Positions 1 to 11,960 of a stretch of 64,000 nucleotides of DNA are shown here, in pieces (position 1 is the first letter of the stretch; every line of letters begins with the position of its first letter). Made by a program: the position numbers and the translations under genes. Under the pieces are notes generated by a model. It searched no databases, had not been told where the DNA came from, and saw only the letters and a list, made by a program, of their open reading frames with translations. The stretch lies in NCBI RefSeq assembly GCF_041381155.1, contig NC_091134.1, positions 4,460,001 through 4,524,000 of the forward strand, in the 5' to 3' direction. This DNA comes from Argopecten irradians. Its lineage: Eukaryota > Mollusca > Bivalvia > Pectinida > Pectinidae.

Positions 1-368
1 GTATATCCGACTACATTCTGTATGTTTAGTTATTGTATTGTTATGTTACAATAGTATACCTATAACAAAAGTAGTTGAATGTCACAGTTAATGCCCTAAC
101 ACAACTGCTGCTGCATTCAAAATTTGCAAACTCAAGTGTTAAAGTTATATAAACACACAAACCGAAAGAGAAGTCTTTGACAAAGTCATGTAAATTGATT
201 TATATAATATATATATATACTGCAAACACTGATCTTGCAGATGTAAACTCAGGGTTTGCAATGATGCTGTCCCACGTATTCTTTTTAAGCACAGAAAATA
301 AAACTTTTTGTGAAAGTTCATTTCAATTATACATAAATTAGGGAATAGAGATGTACCCCATTTAGGCG

Positions 369-619
369 GCCGCAGTGGCAGAGTGGTTATCTTGACATAT
401 ATAACCACATGTCCCACCTCTGGATCAAGAGTTTGAATCTCTTAATGGAGCAGTTTAATTGCCAGGTACTGGCCACTGGTTGGTGGTTTTCCTCCTGGTT
501 CTCTGTTTTTCCTCCAGCAATATTGAAAAAACCTGGCACATTCTTAAATGACTCTGGTTATTATTCAGTAACTGACAAAATACAACAAGTGATAGGATAT
601 TAAACCAATCAAACCATTT
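369..619 (+). mobile_element. tRNA-derived SINE
   Basis: The 5' part carries a pol III A-box-like TGGCAGAGTGG and a B-box-like GTTTGAATCTC about 50 bases downstream, as in a degenerate tRNA. A central domain with TTTTCCTCC repeats and CCTGGCAC follows. The 3' end reads GATAGGATATTAAACCAATC, a tail of the 'ATAGGACGTTAAA' type seen on many molluscan SINEs. The same tail type ends the 530-bp repeat family elsewhere in this window, which suggests both are moved by the same LINE machinery (inference). Confidence 0.7.
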
Positions 620-1530
620 AACTGAAAACATGGTAGATATCTAAAACTGTAGGGCAATATGGTAATTTAACCACGCAATCAGTGCATGTCATACACAAAT
701 AGCCTTATTGGCTAAACATTCATTTTATTCAAAGTAATTTTTTCTTTAAATTACTAAAAATTGTTATAGATTTGAAACATTTGTTATTGAAGAGACTTGA
801 TGCAACTATCCAATTGAGGCACACATAAGACATTGCAGAGATTCAAGATGTTTTTATATATTATTTTTACAATGAATGAGATTTTTTGTTTGTAGTATAT
901 ATAATAAGCTATTTTTTATGGTACATATAAATTTACTTAGATTTAAAGTTGCAGTTTTCAGTATGAATGATAAGCTAATCAATTCAAATGTATTGATATA
1001 TATGTTACTTGTTATCAATACAGGTAAACATCGTTAATATCATTGGTTAATTGTTACAAGAATGGGATTTCACATTGCATTAATTACCACAGTAATTATT
1101 TAAAAGTAAATTTGAACAAGCAAAAACAGTTCATTAACATGAACCAATTTACTGATCTGACATCATATTAAACTTAAAGAAGTTTTAAAATCTTCGATGT
1201 TCAGAATCATGTTGAAATACAGATCATTAGTGTAGTAGAAAAAATACAAGCATTATATGGACTTATTGAAACTGGTCAGAAATCAATGAATGGGAGACTT
1301 AGATGTGACAGATCCGGTGACTGTCATTCATACATGCTGATTACTTAAGTAAAGGAATAATGGAACTGTCAATGGATGACTGTTACAATGAGATTTACTA
1401 TGACCACAACAGGAAATGGATCAAAGGGAACAGGATTTCCTTGTAATACAACTGCTAATTTTACTGTATCAAATCTCAGTTCCTCAAAGTCTGATGGACA
1501 AATGAACAGCACTTCCTTATCATTATCAGA

Positions 1531-1608
1531 TACAGTTGTCATGTTTGTAATTTGCAAATACAATACATATATGAATTGTATTTGCAAATTACAAATATGA
1601 CAACTGTA
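1531..1608. repeat. 78-bp near-perfect palindrome (34-bp arms)
   Basis: Bases 1531-1564 and 1575-1608 are reverse complements over 34 bp with one mismatch, around a 10-base loop (ACATATATGA). Each arm includes ATTTGCAAAT, itself a palindrome containing an octamer-like core. It could be a small foldback element or a hairpin RNA precursor. Confidence 0.85.
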
Positions 1609-4111
1609 CTCTATATTTTGTACAATCAAATCAGATCAAACTTTTCACTCATTCATAAATTTAAAGCTTGAGAAAAAAAAATCCCGGTGTATTTCTCATC
1701 AGATCAGACTTAAGGGAACAAATTGTAAAAATGAGGATTCAGAGGGGGAAAAGTGACATCAAAATTACTGTACTGTATCCACTACAGTATGTAATAAAAA
1801 ATGCTTAGATTTTAATTATAAATTTATTGAAATGCAATGGTTTAAGGTTCTATTTCCCTTTGATATGCCTGTAAAATATAAAAGCAAGCCATTGAAATCC
1901 ACAATACATTTTATTTTTATTTATACATTTTTATTAAGGCCATTTCATATTTTGAAGAAGAAAAAAAGAAAATCATCTGTGTATATGCTGATATGCATAT
2001 ATATGTATTTTTTTGTTTGTTAATCTTTCATATGTAGACATACAGGATTTGAATATATTCTGCTGGTAGGTGGCAAAATGTGATGAAACCCAAGGCTTTT
2101 CCTGGTGGTTTACCACATCTTATGATCCTGAGGGGTGAATACTGTGTACATATATATCCCTATATCTTTCATATTACACACATTTTTTTTGTATATGTAA
2201 GACTACAATTTTCTCTTATACATGCAGTATGACACAAGCTTGATTACACACTCCAGTTTTTGAACCATGCAGTTTACAATAAATCCAGGCAGTCTTGTAG
2301 TTTCTGAACATGATTTGTAAACATTATTCATACTGTTTATCAATGTTACAACTTACATAAATATTCGACTGGTTTTCAGTGACAAGTCTCCATACTTAGC
2401 AGAGAAAAAAACTTTCTTTTACTGAGATAGCTGGGAAAAGACTTAGATTATACAGACTGAAATGAATTTTCATTTGTTTCCATCCACTGTCTCTATTAAA
2501 CAATAAGACTGTAATTGATCCAGAAATAACATGAGTACATTATATATTGTTTGGGATATCCAGGGCTGTATGTGTGACTTACGCAGGAGAGAAAAACAAA
2601 CATGCAATTGCTAAATTACAATGTTCCATCTGTTGCGAAATGTAAGAAATGTGTATATAATTAAGCTTTAACTAAAAGCTTTGTAAGGCCTTAGCTGTCT
2701 GTGCTGCATTCATAAACATTTTAGACACATTATCTAAAATCATTGACAATCTTACTAGAAAAGGTAAATAATGACACTGAAAGATATGCACCACAGAAAC
2801 CAAATAGCTGACGTCAGAAGGACTCCTAGGGACCCTGCATTACATATGTGGAGATTATATTTCTTTAGAATTTATTAATTTGAAATTCTGAGAAATTTAG
2901 ATTAAGCTGTACAGTAAATCTATGTATAAATGTGAAGAGTAACTATATAACATGCATGGCTTCTCAGGCTAAACATTCCCCCCAGTCACAGATTTATTTA
3001 TTTTTACATGTAGATGAATCAAATGATAAATAATGAATAAATATATATATATTATATGTCATTTTAAATGTTAATGGTTTATATCAACATCACATAGATA
3101 TTTTGTTTGTTAAACAGTTATGTTTGGTATGATATAGTACATGGAATCCCTCTGGCTGGATACATTGAAATTTATGTTTTTTTAGATCAGCATGTCTAAC
3201 TTAATTGCTGACATTTAAGTCGTACGTGGCCATTTAATGGGATTGATGTTAAAAAATTTAAGACGGAATTAAACGTGTTTTAAAGGTTTGATAAATAAGA
3301 TCAAGATTGAAGTACTAATTTGAAATTTTAAAAGGCTTGCATGTTTTTGATAAGTGAAAAAAACATATTTTTAACAATCATTTCAATTCATGTTACAATG
3401 AATTGAAGTATAGTATTTGCTTGTACAGCTGGTTAAAGGTAGAAGAGATATTCGACAATTCTTAATTTTTTTTCTTTGCATGTAAATAAAAGCTTGTCCA
3501 TAAGGCCAAATAGAAAAATATTCTTGTTTCCTTTATATTAACACCCTTTAAAAATGAAGGGTCGGAAGGTAGAGATTTTTTTTTTTTTTTTGTAAATATT
3601 TTTTCTCTTCATCCCAGTTTCTCGCAGTGAAAAACTGAAGTAGATTTTATTCAACCTTATATAAAAGATTGATTTTATTCCCAGGAGATTATTGGTGTCT
3701 TAAATTTACAGAATTTGTACCAAAATTCCTGATTTTGTGCAAAACCAAACAAATTTAGGTTGTTATTTGTTTGCTTGAGGACAAAATTGATAAAAAGTTT
3801 TTGAGTAGACACTGATTTTAATTGGGACGGTCGGGTTACCGGAAACACAAATATTTTTTGGTATGGCCTAAATATTCAAATCAAAGACAAATCTATTCAA
3901 ATGGAAAAGGTTTTGCCAGTACAATTAAATGTTGAAACTTTAAAAAATATGTAAACAATTATTTTGTACTTCAGTTTATTAATTAACTCCATTGAACCAT
4001 TGCTCTGAAGCACTTTGAACTTAAATTCACAACCAATCCATTGAAGATTAAGTAGTTAGGGCAAAGAGAAAATAGTGATTTTTACCAACACTGTATCATG
4101 TTCTTTTCCAG

Positions 4112-7100
4112 TGTGTACATCAGTGATGCTGTTTGTATTTGGAGGTATGGATGAAAAGCTATTATCGGTTTCGGACATGAAATTGCCTCATCATGTGTCG
4201 CGGCGTTCGGCCCCAAACAATTCCTATTACTCTCCACATAATGAACCTGCTGGGGATTTTCTTAAGGAGGATCGAGTTGCAGAGCATTGTCATTTACCTG
4301 ACATCCCTGCCCTAGGAATGGAAGGTTAGTTTTAAAAAAAGTTACATCAAAATGTAGTTAGATGAATCAATTTCAATGTTTTTTAAATTAATTAAGCTGT
4401 ATTAAATAAACTTGTGTGACATTTAAGTGGTTTGTAGCTGACATGTAGAATTGTATGTTTAAGTAACAATTACCTTGGCTTCGAGGTCAAAATTCATTTT
4501 TCAAATAACTCTCGTCCATGTTATTATTTTAAAACTTGATAAATTCAATCATCCCTTTGCGAATCTCAGATAACAAATCAATGGATATATGAGATCCTTA
4601 AAAGTATACAAATTACAAATAGTTGTTAAATAGCTGTGATATAAAGGTCAAAGATCAAAATGAAGTACATTAACTACAGTATAATACATATATATAAAGG
4701 CGTTCGTCAAGGTGAGATTGTCTCAACACTTTGCCAAACCATTAAGGGCAAAAGAAATTCATATGAATCTTTGCTCTACAAAAATATGTATGTTTTTGTT
4801 CACAAAAGTAAATTTCTAATTTCTCATTTCATGAAACAGTGTTATATATCAAAGGCATTTACATGTAGAAAGGTGTCATAAGGAAGAACCTTACACTTTT
4901 TTAAGGTTGGTCAAAAGAATCGGAATTTGTACAGAGTAGATCATCAAAACAGCACGGAAAATAAATTTAGGAAGAAAATATGATATCTATGAAAGATATG
5001 TGTCACTGGCCTGCTTGGTTTGATATATACTGCTCATCAGTGCTGGATCAATATATCGATATACCGATATGTATCGGTTTTCACCAGTGTATCGAATATC
5101 GATACGCAAACATGCTGTATATCGCTGTATTGTTTTAACAACTCAACCTACTGTTTTCGTTATAGAAATAGGAAATTTCAAACAAAATTTATTCTAAAAC
5201 ATTATTCAAGTAAGAGCATTTCAATCAAAAGGAAGTGTTTAAAGCATCTGTATCACCTAGATGGATTAGAAATGCCTTTTCATAACTAAGAATACAAATT
5301 GACAGAAATTAATTAACACAGATGTTAACTCAAATAAAACGTTTGGTAGGTTTTTTTTCCAGGTTATAGAATGTTTTATCAAAATAGTCTTTTATTGTCA
5401 CAATATTCAAAACACAATGGTCAGCTGAATTTGAAAAAGAGGTCCACTGTATCGTCAATACGTATCGTTTATTGTTTCAGTGTATTGTCAATATGTATCG
5501 AATCGTTTTAGACCTTCCAATACCCAGCTCTACTGCTCATAGTAGGGGAGTACTTTATAATGATTGAGTGTTGTCACCTGGTATGTTTATCATATCCATG
5601 TAACTGGCCTTTCAGGCTAACATCAGAGCACCTGTCTGTATATAGATATACTGTCTGTCAGAAGTGATATAAAAACTGCACTGTCAGGATAAACCCATCA
5701 TCAATGTTATGATAACAGACCTCGCAGTGTGGCACACACTGTACAGAACATAAAAACCGAAAATAATAAACAGTTTTACTCGGACTGCTTTCCCAGAATG
5801 AAAGATAGATATAATTATTAAAAATGCATGATCAGATTTAAAAAGTCAAATCATCAAATAGAAATTAGGAATAGGAAATATTCCCTACAATCATTATTCA
5901 CAAATGTGTATATATATATAATATGAATATTTGGCCGCATACCTGGTATTTTATGTATATCCCCAAAAAACATTCAAATATATTTAATTATGCAGGTAAT
6001 GGGGAAAACTCATTAAAACATTGGTAATTAAAGTCCTTTATTTTTTCCTTTAGATAAAAATGATATACATATGTACTTTTTAAACTTTTAAATACTAAAA
6101 GTTTGAAATGTCAGATAAATTATTTATTTTATTTTAAATTTCATTTAGATTATTTATGCCTAGCCCGTCATAGTGTCTTTAGGAAAACATGTACTTATTT
6201 ATTTTTGACATGAGATCCTTGTATGGATTTAGATAAAAAAAAATACTTTTGTCAGTTTTCTGTAGCTATCGGTTTAAAATGAAAATATTCAGTAAATCTT
6301 TTGATATTTAGTAGGATGGGCAGGTTTTAACACTTAATTATTCAAATGCATTACCTATATTGCATTTTGTAAACATTTGCTTTTTCAGCATAAAATGAAC
6401 TTTTTGAAAATTTAAATATTTATGGATAAATTCCTAGTGTTTACTTTGATTTTCTTTTAATGTGTCATTGAAAAATGTATAAAGATGGTGCATCAATGTG
6501 ACGTGATAGTGGCGTTGCATTTTCTATCAAGATAAAAAAAATTAAAAAACATTAATGATGCACTGGATGATTTGACCTTCGTACCCCACCCATAACATAT
6601 AGTATTGGTTAAATGTTTTAAGTGTCTGACAAATATTTTTTATTGTCATTTCAGGTTTCTATGAAAAGGAAAAATACACATTGGAACAAGTACATGTGAT
6701 CTTATCGTCAGGGGAGACGACTCCTCATCAACTTCACCCTGACCTTCCTGTTGCTGACTGCCGCTACAATTCTTACACCACTGGAACTCTTCAGGACTTT
6801 CCAAATATAGTCAATAGTTATATCAGGGCAAACAAAGCACAGACAAAATTTAACAAGTACACCATATCAAATGAACAAAAATGTCCCCCTGGGCAGTTGT
6901 CTCCCCTTGGGATGACAAAGATACATCAGCATGGACGATATATACGTGATATATATTCAGAATCATTGAAATCTAGATTAGATATACATCATTCCAGTAA
7001 ATGGTTGAAGGTGGTGAGTGGGGAGGATCCGAGCTCATTCCATTCAACTCTATCTTATCTTAGTGGATTTCTGCCACAGAAACACCTCCATAGAGTTCAC

Positions 7101-7841
7101 ATTGAGAAAGTCACAAACCATCTGTGTGACTGGTCCAAGTCAGATTGCCATTGTCCAAGAATGGACCGCTCAGCGTCATTTTCTATGGATAATGTCGCAA
7201 CGCTGATACAGAACCAGAAATTGGGAAACAAGGACAAGTCATTCAAAAGGTTTATCAAAAGTTTTTTGGGAAGAAATCTGAGTGCTGTGCAAGCTTTCAG
7301 CCAACTGTCTCCTCTAATATGTGATAAAGTACTTGCTCCGATAGGTTGTCATGGTAACCATTGTTGGAATGTATCTAGGTTACATGTAGTCAAACTTTTC
7401 CAAGCAATAGACAAACACTTAGAAGACTGGATGACTAACCGTCCTAACATAGAACAGAGCCGCCTTCATATGTATCCTTTTCTTACTTCGTTGTTGAAAT
7501 CCTTCAAACAAGCTCATATACGGACATCTCCCAGGCTTTTCATTTACACCAGTAATGAAGAATTTATGCTTCAACTTTTGACAGCCATAGAGAACAAACT
7601 GGGCAAATTTCCACGTCCGGGTTCCCGCCTTGTCTTTGAACTTCTGTCAACAACAAAGCAAGAGAAAAAACAGTACTTTTTGCGTGTGCTTTTCAATGGC
7701 CGTGATGTAACTAACGACATTCCGCTCTGCAGTCGACGTAACGCTGATAGAATATGTCCACTGAAATACTTTGTAGACTTTCACAGTTTGAATTTTAGAA
7801 ACATGTTTTCACTTTCAAGTTACACAGAAAGATGTTTATGA
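4112..7841 (+). CDS. PXYLP1: PXYLP1-like histidine phosphatase-fold protein, probable pseudoenzyme (5' partial)
   Basis: Two exons are visible: 4112-4324 (acceptor TTCTTTTCCAG, donor GAAG|GTTAGT) and terminal exon 6655-7841 (acceptor TGTCATTTCAG). They join in phase 1 as ...GMEG-FYEKEKYTLEQVHV..., ending at TGA 7839-7841. PXYLP1 is a Golgi type II membrane phosphatase that removes the 2-phosphate from xylose in the glycosaminoglycan linker. Family landmarks are kept: xxHCHLP before the first strand, LSPLGMxxxxQHGRYIRDIY, YLSGFLP, CHCP, VLFNGRDVT and CPLKYFVDF. The catalytic RHGxRxP motif reads SSGETTP (6705-6725), the downstream active-site Arg region reads GEDPSS (7020-7037), and the HD proton donor pair reads NE (7554-7559). 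The frame stays open throughout, so this looks like a constrained pseudoenzyme, not decay. The N-terminal anchor exon was not found. A possible AATAAA lies at 8829-8834. Confidence 0.85.
4325..6654 (+). other. intron of the PXYLP1-like gene
   Basis: GT-AG intron, 2330 bp, phase 1. It contains the hAT-type MITE at 5038-5532. The rest is AT-rich with no exon that I can support. Confidence 0.8.
5038..5532. mobile_element. non-autonomous hAT-type MITE with 8-bp TSD
   Basis: The element starts CAGTGCTGG and ends CCAGCTCTA (reverse complement TAGAGCTGG). Both ends fit the hAT terminal consensus YARNG. It is flanked by a perfect 8-bp direct repeat CTGCTCAT (5030-5037 and 5533-5540), the TSD length of hAT elements. 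Both subterminal regions are full of TATCGATA- and GTATCG-type motifs (5050-5130, 5450-5510), likely transposase-binding sites. No transposase is encoded in its 495 bp. Confidence 0.85.
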
Positions 7842-10813
7842 TGATTTCTATATAATACCCTGATAACATTTACTGATAGGCTGTTTAAATCACCTTTCGT
7901 ACATTGTCTGCAGTCAATCCATTCATCCTCCTTTTCTCCCTGTCTTCTGTCAGTCCTTTTGGACATCCTGTTCTTTTTGTCTGTCTGTAAACAATTTTAT
8001 TACTCAGGGGATGATAGAAACAGTGTTCTCCCTTAAGGATTTTTTCCTACTGGTCCTAAGGACCAGCTGACCCTAAAAGTTACTGGTCCTGATTGAAAGT
8101 TACTGGCCTTTACAAAGTTACAATTCAACCTTGTAGTTTATATAATTACTAGCAAAGTAATAGTTTTACTAACAAAATATATCTGCATATCCGGATTAGT
8201 ATCGTAGGCTTTGAACAATGATGAATGAAAACCAGAATATAACGAAAATTTGTTTTGTACAATATGAATTTCGACCTTTCTACAATTATACTGCCATCTT
8301 TGTTTGGTGTATCTTCTATCTCGAAGTTGACCAGCAACAAGGTAAAAATTGTCAATCTGACTATGAAGTTGCCGGTCACGGGCAGATGGACAGGCATTAA
8401 TTTTGAACGCTGGATAGAAAGATCTTTCCCATTTCTTTGTTTGCAGTTTCTATAATGCTCTGAATGGTCTTTATTTCTGCCTTTTGGGACCAATCAGACA
8501 TCCATGTATGTAGTTAACTGGTCTTCTTGAAATTTAACATTGTGGTTATAAATATTATTTCTCAGAAAGTATTGAAGAAAAGATATTTCTGTTTATTTTT
8601 TATTGTAGAATTCCCATGGACCATAGTTCCACAATATTATTCCATTTTAAGACTGAGTAGAAACAATTGGGAGGATGGATTTTCAATTTAATTTACATTT
8701 ATATCTTTCTGTGGGTTTTTATATTGCATACTTATTTCTTATGTAATTTAAAAGCAAAAAGAAAACAGCTTTGTTTCTTCCAACACACCAATGTTTCACA
8801 TATCTGTGTAACAGGGTGCAGGATTTACAATAAATTTTATACCTGCCTCTGCCAGGGTCGAATTCGGGACCTCTGGATCTGACGCTCAACCGATCGAGCT
8901 AAAGAGAAGTTCTCCCTAGCCGAGCGATATATTGCGGCTAGTATTGACCAGGGTTACATACTCCCCCTCCAGGAATCAACTCGTCCTCGAGTTTCCAGGG
9001 GTCACAATGATTCCTTCGCAGGTATCACGAAGTATCATTCCCGAGTCCCTACATCTGTGCTATGGATGTTAGGATACACAGATTTATTGATGTCATCATC
9101 ACATGGTGGAACATTGATCCATCATCAGCTCTGAACATCTATTGTTCTAGTACATGTGTTTCTCTTGACAGAAAATGTTATACGCAGAAAAAGAGGATAT
9201 AGCCAATTATCTTCATCAAGTCCATTAGATTTTATTACCAGGATACAGTATTTAACTGAGGAGTTATAGGATGAGCATAAGGTATTAAGATAGACATTTG
9301 TACTTTTTTTAGTTGGTTGAAATGTCTTGTATTTCTAAATGAAGTATATGTGTATGAAGTTAAAAGTAAGAATTTGATTAAGCAAACTAATGAAAATGTC
9401 TTTCCATTTCTAGTCAATATAAGCAATATGATTCCTTTTGTTCTTTATACTTGGGTAATAGATAAAACATTAATCATTTGTTTTAAGTATCTATTTGAAC
9501 AATAATTAGTAGTTATATCTATAGAGGTTCAGCCAAAAGCTGGATTTACAATGAAAAAGATCTCTGCCAAAATTATAGAACTATTTTAACAAGTAAATGT
9601 AAGAAAGTTGAGATACAAGCTAACTCTAGATGATGTCCATTAAGTGTGAGTGATCCTAACTAATGAACTTGATTTCAGACCAATTGATTGATCAAAATAT
9701 CGCATATCCATTCACTATCTCTCAAAGAATTTATCATATTGCTTTTGTATTGTTGTGCAGCGTGAATGTTCATCAGAGATAAAGTGTATATATAGTTTGA
9801 ATTTTTGTTTATTCTCAGTATTGATATAACAAGAGAATTATTATATCTACTGTTCACATGTATCACCAGCCCGGCTGTGATAAAGTATATTAGTTACATG
9901 CAAAAGAAAGGATTACAACTTGAATTATCTCCCTTAGCTAAGCTTGCAAAACTTCATAAAAAAGCCTATATTATGGCAAATAAAAAATATTAAAAAAAGG
10001 TCAAAGGCTAAAATAAATGGATGCTGATCAGTTGGCTACTGTGATAAGATAAAGGTGAATATGAGTTGTAATAAAATAAATGATAAAAGAAATAAAAATA
10101 TTTTTTTTTAAAAAGTAGGGAAAAAATGATGTAGTGTCCTTTTGTCATGAGAAAATATTTGTTAGTATTTATGATATGAATGACCATACTGCACAATGTT
10201 CGTAGAGTTTGTTTTTTGGCCCATATTGTCTTTAGTTGTGTTCTGTCATATATTCTGTCTCCCCAATTCTTCTTGTAACCTTTTGAAACCTTCAGGATGA
10301 AGAAAATGATAATTGAAAACTATGTGAGGTTTCAGGGTATATTTAGTTAGCTTAGTAAAATAAAAAAATTCAGGTGTTTTATTCACTCAGCAGGGAAAAG
10401 AAGACATATCTATATAAATATATTGGTTGTTTTTCTTATTGATCGTCAAGTATGTACGTATAATAAACAAATTAATTACTTTGCTTTCTTACAAGAGATG
10501 TCATATCAATCATCAACGATGTACATTTAATAAACAAATTGCTATGCTTTCTAACAAAAAAGAAACAAAATTAATCTAACACAATATTAGTACAGACACA
10601 ATTTCCCCATTCCCTTTCATTTTCTTAAGTTTATTTAGATTTTCTTATTCGGATAGGTTTTTACTTATATTTTGTCATTTTTCCCTATTCTTTTTGGCTG
10701 ACTACTTTTTCTGTTTATTATGCTTCAAATTATTACTTGGAAACTTGAAAGCATGACATGGAGTAGATAATATGAATGTTGTACATAGTTTTGTTCATTT
10801 AAGGATTTTCTTG
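7842..10813. other. intergenic stretch after the PXYLP1-like gene
   Basis: It holds the likely 3'UTR (AATAAA at 8829-8834) and a tRNA-derived repeat near 8840-8915. A segment from about 8025 with CTGGTCC-type short repeats may be the end of another DNA element. The other open frames are short and AT-rich, and I do not regard them as genes. Confidence 0.5.
8840..8915 (-). repeat. tRNA-derived pseudogene or SINE head
   Basis: Read on the minus strand there is a D-arm-like TAGCTCGATCGGTTGAGCG (A box), and about 25 bases later GAATTCGACCC (B-box-like), which is tRNA spacing. The anticodon arm does not pair, so this is a degenerate tRNA or the head of a tRNA-derived SINE, not a functional tRNA gene. 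Confidence 0.55.
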
Positions 10814-11117
10814 CTACTTCATTTCTGGACCGAGTATTGTTGAATTATCTGGTTTTAAGATGATATGTGTATAATCCAACATAACAGCAAATAATTGTGG
10901 AAGAGATAATGATGTGATATTTTGAAATAAAAACAGGAGAACATATTTTGAAGAGACATCTATAAAATGTCCATATGTATGTTTGCCAAGTATATCAAAT
11001 GTATCAATGATAATATGTGAAGTTATATACACAGATATAAAGAAAAGACAAATATTCAGTCTTTTCCAGAAGGCCTTCAAAGTGTGTTCAGGTCCACATG
11101 TAGGTTTATACTGTAAC
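10814..11117 (-). CDS. candidate terminal exon, possibly the 3' end of the TMEM163-like gene
   Basis: A strong acceptor (TTTGTTTTTCACACAG) is followed by 101 open codons ending in TAG at 10816-10814, with AATAAA about 95 bases further on (10719-10714). It begins with one base that completes a split codon. The exon therefore joins in frame to exon 7 of the TMEM163-like gene, which ends in two bases (AA|G giving Lys, then Leu). The predicted tail starts LQYKPTCGPEHTLKAFWKRL and then has hydrophobic stretches. Vertebrate TMEM163 has a much shorter tail and the intron would be 9 kb, so the link is only phase-compatible. It could also be a chance frame or an exon of another gene. Confidence 0.3.
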
Positions 11118-11238
11118 CTGTGTGAAAAACAAACTTGACCATTAGTACTTACCATGTGGATAACAAATTAAGACGATGAAAACATCAGTGTAAAACGGTA
11201 GGTGTGATATTAGCATGTTAACTGTCGATTAGTTTTCT

Positions 11239-11431
11239 GGGTCCAGTTTCATAAACATTGCTTAAATTTAAGGAATCTCTTAACTTAAAATTTTCCATAG
11301 GAAATCATTTCAGATTTTAAGGACGGCTCCTTGACTTCAGATTTTTCCTTAACTTTTGTAATGCTTTTCTATGGGAAAATTTAAGATAAGGAATTTCTTA
11401 AAAGTTAAAGAATGTTCATGAAACTGGATCC
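11239..11431. mobile_element. foldback MITE, GGRTCCAGTTTCAT ends
   Basis: The left arm begins GGGTCCAGTTTCATAAACAT and the right arm, reversed, GGATCCAGTTTCATGAACAT. Similarity runs about 60 bp inward on both sides to CTATGG/CCATAG. This is a short palindromic element with no coding capacity. Confidence 0.75.
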
Positions 11432-11632
11432 TATTTTGATCCTTCATAGATTTAAATCCTTTAATATATATTGTATTACCATTATTCAGTGTGTTTATGT
11501 GTGTGCAGAAGGAGTGTCAAATTTTGCTGGATTTTGTTTTTCTTATTTTATTAATTTCTTTGTTCTTTGAATCTCGTGTGCCCAGAAAATCAGTCATTAT
11601 GAGTTTAAATGTATATATATAAGTTGTTATTT

Positions 11633-11960
11633 TAGGCTATGTTTTTTGTAGTCTAAAAATGAGCACAAGAAGTGCTATTTTTAGATATTGTTATTTTGGA
11701 CTATCCTTTTGTAGTCCAAAAATCAGCATAAGATGTGCTATTTTTGGATTGTTGATTGAACAGATCTTAATGCATAATTTATGGGCTATGATTTTTGTAG
11801 TCTAAAGATCAGCATAAGATGTGCTATTTTTAGATTGTTGATTGTTATAAATTGTATTACATTTATTAAAGACTATGTTTTTTTATTGTATTACATTTAT
11901 TAAAGACTATGTTTTTTTATAGTCTAAAAATCAGTGTGAGATGTGCTATTTTTAGATTAT
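11633..11960. repeat. tandem array of about four hairpin units
   Basis: Units start near 11635, 11698, 11783 and 11868/11901. Each has the order GRCTAT ... TAGTCYAAAAAT ... TGCTATTTTTRGA, so a central arm can pair either with the arm before it or with the arm after it. In unit 2 all three arms change together (GGACTA, TAGTCC, TTTTTGGA), which preserves both pairings. Confidence 0.75.

Larger units (their letters stand above)
1..4111. other. AT-rich non-coding stretch upstream of the PXYLP1-like exon
   Basis: I see no convincing coding exon here on either strand. Open frames are short and low in complexity. A tRNA-derived SINE (369-619) and a long palindrome (1531-1608) are the only structured items. 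The first exon of the PXYLP1-like gene (start codon and membrane anchor) should lie here or before the window, but I could not identify it. Confidence 0.5.

Noticed and set aside
1369..1629. Overlapping frames of 74 and 86 codons on opposite strands
   Set aside because: They run through the palindrome at 1531-1608, have no splice sites and match no family I know.
8840..8915. Possible functional tRNA gene
   Set aside because: D-arm and B box are readable, but the anticodon stem does not pair and the acceptor ends do not match.
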